A stretch of DNA of 64,000 nt from BOG-908 sp965199235 (GCA_965199235.1 CBDAQU010000002.1:868001-932000); one strand, 5' to 3'. Counted from the stretch's first letter, positions 52,047 to 60,652 are shown. A program made the numbers and translations. The notes: generated by a model from the sequence alone, not told the origin.

Positions 52047-53898
52047 TTATTTTCGATTGCCGAGGCGGCCGGCGAAGGCCTGGCCGGTCGAATTGTCCCA
52101 GTTCACCATCGGCGTGCGCGCGATGCCGGTGACGCTGGTCATCGTGTCGACCGAGGCGCCCTGCGGGAGGCCGTTAATTGTCAAGTTGATGTCGACGCCG
52201 CCGTCGACGTGTGTGGGGGCCTGCGCGACGCCCGGCATGCTCGGAGAGGGTGCCAGAGTAGGAGCACCGTTCAGCATGGAATTCATGAACGGGTCGGACG
52301 ACGTCGGCCTCGTGTCGACACCGATCGGCGCCAGGAAGCTCGGCAACGCAGACCCTGGCGACTGTGCCGGGTGCGTGGAAAGCCGATAGCCGGCAAGCAT
52401 ATCCCGGCCCCGCTCGGCCGAGTCAAGCTTCTCGACCCATCCGCGGGGGTGGCCGACGGCACCCGCAGTGTTGCGGTAAAACCAGTCATCGACGGCCTCG
52501 GCGCCCGGCAAGTTACGGTCAATGAATCGGCCGACGTGGTCGTCAGCGTCGGCATTGTGGGCGGAGAATCCGCCGGCGACGGGTATCGCCAACCTTGCAA
52601 TCCGTTCGGCCAAGCCAACAAGGCCGGCAATCCCCGTTGCGCTTACTGCAGCCGCCTCGGCGCCCGCGGCAGCCGCGGCATGCTCGGCTGCCGCTGCGGT
52701 TCCGGCGGCTGTCTCTACGGCGCCCCATGCCTCGACAAGCGTGGTGCCGACGCCATAGACCGCCTTGCCGAGGCCGATGCCGAATGTCCCCAGAGCGATA
52801 ATCGGGTTGGCCAAAAACATCACCGTTTTCAGGGCCATTGCGGCGGAAAGTGCCTCGACGACCGTCCTCGCGCCGCCGATCTCATGCACGAAGTCTCCGA
52901 CACGAGTTCCGGCGGCCTCGAAATCTGTGATGATCTTGTCCATCGGCAGCTTATTTATCCAGTCCGCCAGATTGCCAACCTGGTCGGCCATGCCGGTCGC
53001 GATCCAGTCGCGATTTGCGTCCACCCAGGCTTGCGTCCTGTCGACGATTGGCTGCAGAACCGGTGCGAGTTTCGCGCCGATCTCCTGCTGCAGCGCCTGG
53101 GTCGAGATGCCGAGTTTTTTCGTCGCTTCGTTGTAGCGTTCCAGGGCTTCAGCATGCGGCTCGAAGTCAAAGCCGAGTTTTGCCGCTTCGGCGAGCTTGT
53201 CTCTGACGGCGTCGGCACCTTTGGACATCAGCGGAATGAGGTCGATGCCACCTCTGCCGAACAACGCGAACGCGCCGGCCGTCTTGCCCGCGATTGTGCC
53301 GGTTTTCTGGAACGCGTCGGCCAGCTCGGGGAGCAAATCGTTAGCGCTGCGCAGATGGCGATTCGCGTCGCGCATGTGAATGCCGAGACGCTGAAAAGTA
53401 ACGGCCAGTTCCTTGTTTTTCCCGCTTGCCGCTTCAGCAATGTTTCGATTAAGACGCGAGATGGACTTGCCCATGGCTTCGGCGTCTGTGTCCGTGAGCC
53501 GGGCCACGATGTTCAAGCGCTGCAGCTGCGTCACGGTCAGGCCGAGGCTTTCGGCCCGATGCGACATTTCCGAGAACGCTTCGGCCGTCTTCTCGGCGGT
53601 CTCAAACAGCGCCAGCGGCACCGAGCGCGGCCATCGCGGGCAGCAATTCGGTGATACCGCTCCCAACCTCGCCGATGCTTGCGTGCAGCTCGCCAAAATG
53701 TTCGCGCGTGAGGTTGATGTGCTCGCCGATTTCGCCCCAAATATGAGGCTTGTGCATGTGCTCGGTGGCGTGCCCGACGTGGTCGGCGTCGCGTGCTAAT
53801 CCGTGAAAGCGCTTGCGAATTTCATCAATGGTCTTGCTGGCATCGTCGGTTGCTGCGATGCGAGCGTGAAAGACATCGGAGGCGGCTTCGTCAGCCAT
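52047..53898 (-). pseudogene. Tail tape-measure protein with frameshift
   Basis: The N-terminal 98 residues (53602-53898: ARIAATDDASKTIDEIRKRF, then LPAMAALGAAGAV, then stop) run into a +1-shifted frame that continues LALFETAEKTAEAFSEMSHR to 52047. Joined near 53605-53620, the product is about 615 residues, with helical coiled stretches, a hydrophobic centre (AMALKTVMFLANPIIALG) and an Ala-rich segment. This is the tape-measure layout. A one-base indel (mutation or sequencing error) is the simplest cause; no slippery site is seen. Confidence 0.7.
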
Positions 53899-53915
53899 TA
53901 TTCGCCTGCAAGCTG

Positions 53916-54382
53916 CTAATTTTCACGGTTCTTTATCCGGGCCGCGGCGATGTTGAAGGTCTGCAGCTCGAGCACGGTCAGGCGGAACGCGAAATCTAAG
54001 TCGTTCGCCCATTTTCCGGCGGCGATGTAGGTGTCGAGGACATCGCGCGGGTCGGCACGTAAAAAAAACTCTTCAGTGCTTCGATCGCGAGGTTCAGGTC
54101 GTACGCACTGAGCTTGTCGATCATCGTTGCAGGCACTTGCGCCATCTCTGCAAGCAACAAGCGGATCGAGGGCAAGTCGACCACGATCGTTGCGCCACCT
54201 TGCTTGTCGAATTTGGTGGCGAACGGCATGCCGGCCTTCAACAGGTCGAAACCGGTATAGGGGCGGACGACCAGCTCCTTGAGCGTGTCCTGGCCGACGA
54301 ACTCGATTGGCTTGTCGAGCTGTAGCACGATCGCGTCGCGGTCCGTCAGGCTGGTGGAGGCGGCAGAGGTTTCGGTCGGCAT
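53916..54382 (-). CDS. Mu gp41-like tail assembly chaperone with -1 frameshift product
   Basis: Without shifting, the frame 54382-53996 gives 128 residues (MPTETSAASTSLTDRDAIVL, LDKPIEFVGQDTLKELVVRP, YTGFDLLKAG), a gp41-like protein. Near its end, after ALKSFF, eight T's allow a slip back of one base. The new frame runs RADPRDVLDTYIAAGKWAND then LDFAFRLTVLELQTFNIAAA and ends at 53916, 18 bases before the tape-measure start. This gpG/gpGT-like pairing just before the tape measure is general in long-tailed phages. Confidence 0.85.
54061..54068 (-). promoter_or_regulatory. Slippery site for programmed -1 frameshift
   Basis: Eight T's on the minus strand inside AGT TTT TTT TAC. The in-frame heptamer T TTT TTT lets P- and A-site tRNAs re-pair after slipping back one base. 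The frame-0 tail is short (S F F Y V P T R A M then 16 residues), while the -1 frame is longer and protein-like. Confidence 0.85.
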
Positions 54383-54387
54383 GGTGT

Positions 54388-54639
54388 TCAGGTCTCCGAA
54401 GCGGTTGCGGGATGGGCGTGGACGGCTGGAGTGGCCGGCGGTGCGGGGATCTGGCCGGCCGGCTCGACTAGCGCGGTCACCAGAGCCTGCGGCGGTGCTG
54501 CCGGGCCTGATTTCGGCTGCCGCAACAGCCCAAGGGCCAGCCCCAGCCCGGCGAGCGTGGAAAGCGAGGCCGGGCCCCGTTGATGGCTGGCCGGGCGGAC
54601 CATCGGCGCGCGGGGTTGCGGTGCGGCGGTTAAAATCAT
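54388..54639 (-). CDS. Small Pro/Ala-rich phage protein with a hydrophobic segment
   Basis: An 83-residue protein (MILTAAPQPRAPMVRPASHQ, LAGLGLALGLLRQPKSG, PAPPATPAVHAHP). The start overlaps the gene before it (ATGA) and the end lies 5 bases from the chaperone start, so it is in the same transcript. Its place, between a terminase-like gene and tail genes where capsid genes are expected, suggests a deletion next to it. Function unknown. Confidence 0.5.
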   Translation of the reverse strand: MILTAAPQPRAPMVRPASHQRGPASLSTLAGLGLALGLLRQPKSGPAAPPQALVTALVEPAGQIPAPPATPAVHAHPATASET

Positions 54640-55202
54640 GCCGGCACCTCGTCTGCGACCGGTTCATCCTCGGCCATGGCCCATGCTGAGAAAGCTGGGG
54701 CGAATAGCGCCTCAATCTCGGCTGTGAAGGTGCGACGAGCCGTTTTGATTATGCCCTCGACCGCCCGGATAGTGGCCGCCGGTACTCCTGCGGCCTTCAA
54801 GGTGCGCCGGACGTCGGCCTTTACACCATTGTCGACCGTCTCGCCGGCCTCAGCCATGCTCGCAATCATCTCGGAATAAAGAATAATCTGGCCGAAATCA
54901 GCGTCCATTGCCTCTTGGATGTCGCAAAAACGTAAGGCGCGGGCGGATCTGTTACCGACATCATCGGCCTCGTCGGCGCGCAGCTGATAGACAAGCTTCC
55001 GCGGCAGCTTCGCCTCGAGGATGTCGGCCCGGTAATCGCCGCAGCGGCGCAGATGGGCCACAACGGCACGCGGTTCGAACTTGAAAGGCCTTCCATTCGA
55101 TCCGTAGTTGACGACGGGGAATGCCGCGCCATGCCGGGCGAGCAAATCGGTGAGCGTCGATAGAGAGCAATCGAGGGCGATCGCAAGTTGCTGCTTGTTC
55201 AT
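54636..55202 (-). CDS. Possible Nu1-like small terminase subunit
   Basis: A 188-residue protein. The N-terminus MNKQQLAIALDCSLSTLTDL with FPVVNYGSNGRPFKFEPRAV fits a winged-helix DNA-binding domain as in Nu1-type DNA packaging proteins, followed by a charged helical linker and a C-terminal helical part. It might equally be a HTH regulator. ATG 55202 is chosen because it gives this domain a proper start. No large terminase gene is next to it. Confidence 0.5.
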   Translation of the reverse strand: MNKQQLAIALDCSLSTLTDLLARHGAAFPVVNYGSNGRPFKFEPRAVVAHLRRCGDYRADILEAKLPRKLVYQLRADEADDVGNRSARALRFCDIQEAMDADFGQIILYSEMIASMAEAGETVDNGVKADVRRTLKAAGVPAATIRAVEGIIKTARRTFTAEIEALFAPAFSAWAMAEDEPVADEVPA

Positions 55203-55207
55203 CGTCT

Positions 55208-55630
55208 TCACGATGCGGCGCCCAGACAACAACAACCGGTTTGAAAAAAAACCTGACACAAGGTGGAGCAAAGCGCGGTGCGAAATACCCGCGGATGCCG
55301 GACCCGGCGGGAGGGACCCGCGCGGTGCCCCCGTGAGGTTCCCCCAGCGCCACGCCACGGCGATCTCTTGGCGCCCGTAACGCTTGATCGTGGCAGGCCA
55401 GGAAAGCCCTCAGCCGTAGCCCACGCCGCCTCCGGGAGCAGGAGTGCCCGCTTCCTGCTCCCGGAGGCTCCCCCGCCGTCTGCGGCCACTGCAGGCGCGT
55501 CAGGCGGGTATTTCAGGCCAGCTGCACACAGCTCGGCCACATACGCTCGGCTCTGGCGAGGGTGGCGGCTCCCGGCCCCCATGGAGCTGCCACGCGGGCG
55601 CATGACCGTTTCGTGCAGGCCGGTCACCAT
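55208..55630 (-). CDS. Doubtful small protein containing a large hairpin
   Basis: A 140-residue frame from ATG 55630, overlapping the stop of the gene at 55624. It contains SRAYVAELCAAGLKYPPDAP and a later part of low-complexity Arg/Gly content; the perfect 16-base inverted repeat at 55428-55468 lies inside it. The first half may be real and the second read-through, or the whole may be non-coding spacer. Confidence 0.3.
   Translation of the reverse strand: MVTGLHETVMRPRGSSMGAGSRHPRQSRAYVAELCAAGLKYPPDAPAVAADGGGASGSRKRALLLPEAAWATAEGFPGLPRSSVTGAKRSPWRGAGGTSRGHRAGPSRRVRHPRVFRTALCSTLCQVFFQTGCCCLGAAS
55428..55468. repeat. Perfect 16-base inverted repeat with 9-base loop
   Basis: The arms GCCTCCGGGAGCAGGA (55428-55443) and its exact reverse complement (55453-55468) enclose GTGCCCGCT. 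It is very GC-rich and has no T tract. It could be a terminator-like hairpin, a protein-binding site or a single-strand replication signal. Confidence 0.9.
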
Positions 55631-55923
55631 GGCCGGTCCGAAGGCTTGTCGCCGCAGAGGGTCGTCAGCACGGTCGCCAGCCCAGTCGACAACGCGGCGG
55701 CAGCTCGAGCGGCATCGGCATTCAGCGGCGCCGCGCTCACGTGAGTTGCTTGGATCGCGAGCGTTGCAGCCCTGTCGATCAGCAACCTTTGCGCCGCAGT
55801 CGGCTGGCCACCGATTTGCGCCGTCAACTGCTTGCGGATTTTCGCCATCCGACGCGCCTGCGCAGACCTGCCGTCAACAACGGGCGCGTCTTCTGGCCTG
55901 CGACTTGGGCGCATTTTGGGCAT
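55624..55923 (-). CDS. Small phage protein of unknown function
   Basis: A 99-residue protein (ARRMAKIRKQLTAQIGGQPT, AAQRLLIDRAATLAIQATHV, RAAAALSTGLATVLTTLCGD). This helix-rich pattern, with IGG.PT..Q.LLI..AA..., recurs in prophages near integration and packaging genes, from memory. Start is uncertain: TTG 55944, ATG 55923 or ATG 55914. Function unknown. Confidence 0.55.
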   Translation of the reverse strand: MPKMRPSRRPEDAPVVDGRSAQARRMAKIRKQLTAQIGGQPTAAQRLLIDRAATLAIQATHVSAAPLNADAARAAAALSTGLATVLTTLCGDKPSDRPW

Positions 55924-56008
55924 GACCGGCAATCTATTTGGCAATGACCGAGTATGTCAACAGTGTTAGTGCTTCCAGTCGCTGCGGATACTTACGGACA
56001 CTGGCGGC

Positions 56009-56326
56009 TATCCACGGTTATTCACGGATAGTTCTTGCGAGTTCCACTTGTCGCGTCCTCGCACCGGCATGGTGACGATCAAGCTGGAAGTGGCCGACTG
56101 CGCGAAATCCCCAATCGTTACGGGGCCAGCCCTTCCCATAAGGGCGCTGGCCCTATGGGGGGTATGGGGGGTGCACCCCCCGCATCCGCCGCAGCACCGC
56201 CGCACTAGCGATATCAACAACTTGCGAGCGACCGCCGCAACCGCCGCAGCCCACCGCCGCACTGACCGCCGCAGTAACCTTTTCAATGGGTTAGCAGGTC
56301 CGGAATCTGACCGCCGCAGGAACGAT
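56009..56326. other. Putative replication origin: iterons, palindromes, DnaA-like boxes
   Basis: Just downstream of the RepA-like gene. ACCGCCGCA occurs exactly at 56196, 56231, 56240, 56253, 56265 and 56310 (a seventh at 56340 is inside the repA end), with a one-base variant at 56185. A palindrome GGGGGGTGCACCCCCC lies at 56166-56181, and a bulged hairpin (CCCATAAGGGC / GCCCTATGGG) at about 56136-56161. CTATCCACG (56009) and TTATTCACG (56019) resemble DnaA boxes. Origin function is inferred. Confidence 0.6.
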
Positions 56327-57457
56327 CTAGACCGCATCCACCGCCGCAATGCGGTGTCTAAGGTCGCTCGCGCGCCCGTACGCCTGCATCGAAATCAGCT
56401 TTGCCTCGAACAGACGCTCCATCGCACACTTGAAGTCACGCGTCGTAAATCCCTGCCGGTCCGGGCATGCGCTGAACATTTTAGGCGCATAGTTGCCGGC
56501 GCGGATGTTGTCGGACACCGGCCGGTTCTCCTGGGTGAGCCTCGCAAGCAGCGACAAGAACGCTGCATCCGCGTTCCCCTCGGTCGACATGGCGGCAAAG
56601 CCGCTTGGGCGGTCCTTGGGGACCAGCACGCCAGCCTCCCAGCGCAGCTTGATCTCGTCGCCAGTGCTTCCGTAATTCGACTTGCGCTTGCGTAGGACAC
56701 GCGCATCACGGTCTTCATGCTCGCCTTCTGCTATCTCGGGTCGGGACAGCGACCAGCGCGAACGCGCCGTGTTGCTCCAGGCCGTGCTGCCGCCATCCAT
56801 GTCGCCGGCCTTGCTCATCCCCGACCGGCTTGGGTGGGTGTTCATCAGCACGGCGCCGCCGATGTCGCGCGCCAGCGTTCCGAGGGCAGTGCTAAGGAAT
56901 TGCCGGACCTGCCGCCGATCGTTCTCGAAACCGCCGAACGTGTCCGCGGCCGTATCTATCACCACCAGCTCGGCCTTGATCTCGACGGCCTGTTTCTGAA
57001 GCGAGTGGAACGCGGGCGTTAGATGCATGCGCCCGTCCATGTCAAACTCGACCAACGTATTATCCTGGCCGACACCGCTGGTCCAAACCATGTTGCTCAA
57101 ATCTTCATAGTTGCAGCCGTAGGACCTGTTAATGGCCTCCTGCCGGCGGTGCAGCTCGTCATCGTCATCCTCGCAGAACAGGGCTACGGATCGGCATGGA
57201 TGCACCGCCATGCCACACCAATTTCGCCCAAGCGCGGTCGCCGTCATCAGTTGCTGGGTCAGAAGCGTTTTTCCGACTCCGCCGTCACCGAAGTTTAGCG
57301 TCACCACGCCAGCCGGCAGCCATCCGTCGACGATGAATTTTCGGGTCGGAATCGCGCGCCCTGCCAGCGAAGTCGGCGAGGCGAACATCCACTCGGGGCG
57401 TGATCTCTCCGGGGCGCCTCGGTAAGACGATGGCCCGCTACGGTCGCCATAAATCAA
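56327..57457 (-). CDS. RepA-like AAA+ replication ATPase/helicase
   Basis: A 376-residue protein. Walker A VVTLNFGDGGVGKTLLTQQL (about residues 50-69), Walker B AELVVIDTAAD, and the sensor-like segment GGAVLMNTHPSRSGMSKAGD place it with RepA/AAA_25 hexameric helicases of plasmids and phages. A C-terminal winged-helix-like part (FTTRDFKCAMERLFEAKLIS) may bind the origin. The TTG at 57457 is a weak start; ATG 57388 is another option. Iteron-like repeats lie at its 3' end. Confidence 0.78.
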   Translation of the reverse strand: MIYGDRSGPSSYRGAPERSRPEWMFASPTSLAGRAIPTRKFIVDGWLPAGVVTLNFGDGGVGKTLLTQQLMTATALGRNWCGMAVHPCRSVALFCEDDDDELHRRQEAINRSYGCNYEDLSNMVWTSGVGQDNTLVEFDMDGRMHLTPAFHSLQKQAVEIKAELVVIDTAADTFGGFENDRRQVRQFLSTALGTLARDIGGAVLMNTHPSRSGMSKAGDMDGGSTAWSNTARSRWSLSRPEIAEGEHEDRDARVLRKRKSNYGSTGDEIKLRWEAGVLVPKDRPSGFAAMSTEGNADAAFLSLLARLTQENRPVSDNIRAGNYAPKMFSACPDRQGFTTRDFKCAMERLFEAKLISMQAYGRASDLRHRIAAVDAV

Positions 57458-57467
57458 CCCTTCAAGA

Positions 57468-57935
57468 TCATCTGCGATAGCGGCGCCCTCCGGCTTGGGC
57501 GATGCGTGCGCAAAGGCCGATCAGCACTGGTTCGGGAAAGTGGCAGTCACCGCCGGCAGCGCGGGCGGCGGCCAGCACTTCCTCACCTGGATCCCGCCGC
57601 GCGATGCGGGGCTTCACGGCCCACACGATTCCCTGCAGCTGGCTGCGGGCGCGTTCTAGGGCGATCGCCCATTCAAGTTGCGTGGCCGCCACTGCGACCG
57701 ATCCCGGCCAGCGGAGATCACGGCAAACCCGGCCAGCAAGCCACAGAACCCAGCCACGACCCTCGGGCGACACGGCTTCGCCGGTGACATGAAGCATGGC
57801 CTGCCACCGCGCCTCGATACGAAGATAGTCTCGCATCCAGGCGATTCGCTGCGGCGCATCTGCGTTGCGGGGCGGCGGGCGAAAATTGTCGAGGTATTTT
57901 GGAAGCTGCCGGCGGTGCGCCGGCGCCTTCGTCAC
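57468..57935 (-). CDS. Hypothetical protein of the replication block
   Basis: A 155-residue basic protein (RRQLPKYLDNFRPPPRNADA, WVLWLAGRVCRDLRWPGSVA, RRDPGEEVLAAARAAGGDCH). No motif recognised. It is 10 bases upstream of the RepA-like frame on the same strand, and its start overlaps the gene at 57932 (ATGA), so it is co-expressed with the replication protein and may be an accessory or primase-like factor. Confidence 0.5.
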   Translation of the reverse strand: MTKAPAHRRQLPKYLDNFRPPPRNADAPQRIAWMRDYLRIEARWQAMLHVTGEAVSPEGRGWVLWLAGRVCRDLRWPGSVAVAATQLEWAIALERARSQLQGIVWAVKPRIARRDPGEEVLAAARAAGGDCHFPEPVLIGLCARIAQAGGRRYRR

Positions 57936-58243
57936 GAATCACCCGCCAGCGCGAGTAGGGCTACCGCGGCCGCGCGTGTCGACCGGACATCGTGGCCCAG
58001 TATGGCGATCGGCATGCCGTGCTCGAGCGCGGCAAGCAGCTCGTCGGCGATGCGCCGCGGCACCGCGCCAAGCTCACCGTTCGGCACAATCCAGATCCGT
58101 GCCATCTCGGCACACGATGGCGGGTCGGTCTGGCAAACCACCGACCCGACCAGCGGGCCGGCTTCGGGCCCCGGGAATGGTGGCGCCGAGCCGACCGGGA
58201 GAAGCGCCCAGTCGTAAAGCCATCCGTGGGCCGCCCGCTTCAT
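57932..58243 (-). CDS. Hypothetical protein of the replication block
   Basis: A 103-residue protein (HGWLYDWALLPVGSAPPFPG, RIWIVPNGELGAVPRRIADE). Overlaps both neighbours by 4 bases (ATGA), showing a compact operon. It contains two Cys (VCQTDPPSC) that could bind metal. No recognised function. Confidence 0.5.
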   Translation of the reverse strand: MKRAAHGWLYDWALLPVGSAPPFPGPEAGPLVGSVVCQTDPPSCAEMARIWIVPNGELGAVPRRIADELLAALEHGMPIAILGHDVRSTRAAAVALLALAGDS

Positions 58244-58446
58244 GGGTGCGGTGCCCCGGCTTCGCGCAGGCCGGCCGCCAGCCAGGAGAGGCGATCGGCG
58301 GAGCGAAAGCGGCCGGCGGCGAGTTCAAAATCCGCCAGGCGGTCGAGTGCGGCGGCATCGCGGGGCAACGCGACGCGCGACCAACCGCGAAAGCGACGGT
58401 TTTCATCCGGGTCGGACTGGCGATAGTAGGCGTGAGTGTCAGGCAT
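58240..58446 (-). CDS. Small hypothetical protein of the replication block
   Basis: A 68-residue protein (MPDTHAYYRQSDPDENRRFR, ADFELAAGRFRSADRLSWLA). ATG 58446 is chosen over 58464 for spacing to AAAGG. Stop overlaps the next start. The helical pattern with Trp/Leu suggests a small adaptor; unknown. Confidence 0.45.
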   Translation of the reverse strand: MPDTHAYYRQSDPDENRRFRGWSRVALPRDAAALDRLADFELAAGRFRSADRLSWLAAGLREAGAPHP

Positions 58447-58572
58447 TGGCGTCGGACCTTTCATGGTCGACGCGGAAAGCTTGAAAACCCGGAAGGCGGC
58501 CGATATATTGCGGTTGTCGAGGCCGCTTACCAAACGATCCGCCCCGGTGCTTTCCGCGCCGGGGTTTTCGTT

Positions 58573-58788
58573 TTACGCTGCGGCCTTGTTCTGCCCCATG
58601 CGGATCGTCGCTTTCGGCAGTGAGGTCACGTAGTTTCGCAAGCTTTCGCCCATCAGAACCGTGCGACTGCCAGCCTTGCGCGCGTCCAGCACGCCTTCGC
58701 TAATCAGCTCATACAGCTTGGTCCGGCCAAGACCGGTGATGCCCTCGGCAGCTTGCAGAGTGTAGGCGAGTGGTTCGGTTGTCGGCAT
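58573..58788 (-). CDS. Excisionase/AlpA-like helix-turn-helix protein
   Basis: A 71-residue DNA-binding protein from ATG 58788, preceded by GGGAGAAC. It has TLQAAEGITGLGRTKLYELI then SEGVLDARKAGSRTVLMGES, the classic MerR-like HTH_17 fold (turn, recognition helix, wing), followed by LRNYVTSLP. Excisionase or regulator of the element; its position between the integrase side and the replication genes fits a control role. Confidence 0.8.
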   Translation of the reverse strand: MPTTEPLAYTLQAAEGITGLGRTKLYELISEGVLDARKAGSRTVLMGESLRNYVTSLPKATIRMGQNKAAA

Positions 58789-58886
58789 CAAGTTCTCCCG
58801 TGCAGTAGCGAACACGGGAAAGTCTTGCCGCATCTGGTCAGACGGTATAATGGGCCTGCTAAGAGCGTAATTCAGACATGGGCAAA

Positions 58887-59468
58887 TTACCCTCGCAGTT
58901 TTGCCCGCGACGGCTTTCCTTGCGCCTCCGCAAAGCGCCGTTTCATCGACCTTTCATCCCTAATACCGTTATCGACCATGACCCTGTCCATTGCCTCGGC
59001 TGCCGAAAGCCCTTCGTTTTTCAGCCAGCGGAAATGTTCTAAGTCGAATTCTTTAGCGTTTTGCGAGTTGATATCGTTGAACGCGCTCCAGGTTGATCCC
59101 CTCATTGATAATTGCAATGCTTGAGAAACCATCCCGTGCCTTTTCTCTGGCGCAATATATGGCTCGGGCTCCTCCGGTTTGGTTGGAAGAGATTGAGTGA
59201 AATCTCTTCCTTTCGCCAACATGCTAAGTCTGCAGGCAGACGTGAGTAAATATTCGATGCACCACTCGGGAAGGTCCACGTCCCGATCCAACTCCAGTTT
59301 CAAAAAAGCCCAATTTAATATGACGCGCCAGGCATACATTGGATTTTTGCGAGTCTCGTATAGCTTCTGGGCGGATCGGCACTCCTCGGCATAAAAGGAC
59401 AGAGAAGCCTGCTCGGAAGGCTCCTGCCTCTCTCGCGCGGGATCATCCTCGTCGTTGTTGGATGTCAT
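58887..59468 (-). CDS. Hypothetical protein coupled to the integrase
   Basis: A 193-residue soluble protein (FYAEECRSAQKLYETRKNPM, WRVILNWAFLKLELDRDVDL, SMKRRFAEAQGKPSRAKLRG). Its ATG overlaps the integrase stop (ATGA). A charged, helical N-terminus and basic C-terminus are seen; composition is somewhat lower in GC than its neighbours. Function unknown. Confidence 0.6.
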   Translation of the reverse strand: MTSNNDEDDPARERQEPSEQASLSFYAEECRSAQKLYETRKNPMYAWRVILNWAFLKLELDRDVDLPEWCIEYLLTSACRLSMLAKGRDFTQSLPTKPEEPEPYIAPEKRHGMVSQALQLSMRGSTWSAFNDINSQNAKEFDLEHFRWLKNEGLSAAEAMDRVMVDNGIRDERSMKRRFAEAQGKPSRAKLRG

Positions 59469-60652
59469 TTCGAGGTTCCCGTGCAGAATGTTCCCCAAGA
59501 CTCCATCAACCCGCGCCGGCGATCAAAGAAGTCAGATCGCGCATAGGCCCGCTCCGTTTTGTCGGGATTGACGTGCGCCAGCGCCGCTTCGGCCAGGTCG
59601 GACGGCGCATGTGCCGCGTCGTCGCACCAATCCCGGAAACTAGACCTGCATCCGTGAACCGTCACGTCTGGCCGGCCGGCGGCGGCATGAAGCGCCTTGG
59701 ACACGGCCACGTCAGAGAGTGGACGGTCCTGCTTACTGCCTTCAAAAACCAGGTCCGCACCCTCGCGGCGCTCAGCTTGTCGAGTGGTCAGGATCGCCAG
59801 AGCGCCGCCAGATAGGGGCACGCGATGTGGACGGGCGCTCTTCATCCTCTCTGCAGGCACAGTCCATACGGCGGCCTCCAGGTCGATTTCATCCCATCGC
59901 GCACCACGCGCCTCGGTGGGCCTCGCCGCAGTCAGCACTGTGAACGCGGCGCACCTTGCAGATACGCCAGCGCCTTGAGCGAGCCGAGCCATGACGGCAG
60001 GCATCTCCTGCCAGGGCAAGGCGGCCCGGTGCACCACTTTGGCCACATCGCTACGCTCGGGCAGGAGAGCCTTCAGCCGACCTCGCCACTCTGCGGGGTT
60101 GTCGCCCGTGCGTAAGTCCTTGGCCCGCGCATAGGTTAGGATGGCCTCGATCCTTCCCCTTAGCTTGCTGGCGGTTTCGTTCTTGGTTCGCCAGATCGGG
60201 TCGAGCACGGCCATGACGTCGCGCACGTCCACTTCAGCGACAGGTACCATCAGAAGTTTAGAGGCATGTTGCGCGAGCGTGGCCCGCCACAGCTTCGCCT
60301 GCTTTGGCCCCCAGCCACCTTCAAACGCCGCGATGTAGTCTTCAGCCACGTGGCCAAACGTTGCCTTGATCGGAGGCGGCATCCGCGCTTTCTTCCGCTC
60401 GGCCAACACGTCCACCCCGTCGAACAGCTGGCGCCGATATTCGCGAGCTTTCTGGCGGGCCTCGGCGAGGGTGAAGTCGGCCGTTCGCCCCAGGCTCGGC
60501 CAGTGGGTTTTCCCGTGACGCTGATAGCGGAATGCCCAAGTCCGGCTGCCGCCACTCACACGAAGGTAGAGGCCGTCGCCGTCGGCATGGTTACCGGTGC
60601 CGAGACGTGCCACAGTCAGATTGTTGAGCTTTCCAGCCAAGAGGCCCGCCAT
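59465..60652 (-). CDS. Tyrosine-type site-specific integrase (P4 family)
   Basis: A 395-residue recombinase. The N-terminal DUF4102-type domain (DGDGLYLRVSGGSRTWAFRY) is followed by a SAM-like core-binding domain and the catalytic domain: TAARPTEARGARWDEIDLE (first Arg), KSARPHRVPLS, VHGCRSSFRDW (His-x-x-Arg) and AHVNPDKTERAYARSD (His and the nucleophile Tyr). It lies 137 bases from the right attachment repeat and points away from it, as usual for tRNA-integrating elements. Confidence 0.93.
   Translation of the reverse strand: MAGLLAGKLNNLTVARLGTGNHADGDGLYLRVSGGSRTWAFRYQRHGKTHWPSLGRTADFTLAEARQKAREYRRQLFDGVDVLAERKKARMPPPIKATFGHVAEDYIAAFEGGWGPKQAKLWRATLAQHASKLLMVPVAEVDVRDVMAVLDPIWRTKNETASKLRGRIEAILTYARAKDLRTGDNPAEWRGRLKALLPERSDVAKVVHRAALPWQEMPAVMARLAQGAGVSARCAAFTVLTAARPTEARGARWDEIDLEAAVWTVPAERMKSARPHRVPLSGGALAILTTRQAERREGADLVFEGSKQDRPLSDVAVSKALHAAAGRPDVTVHGCRSSFRDWCDDAAHAPSDLAEAALAHVNPDKTERAYARSDFFDRRRGLMESWGTFCTGTSK

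Noticed and set aside
53600..53660. Programmed frameshift in the tape measure
   Set aside because: No slippery heptamer at the junction, and tape measures are not known to use one; an indel is simpler.
56008..56349. 113-residue minus-strand frame over the repeat region
   Set aside because: Its content follows the ACCGCCGCA repeats (Arg- and Cys-rich), it overlaps the repA end, and no ribosome site is seen.
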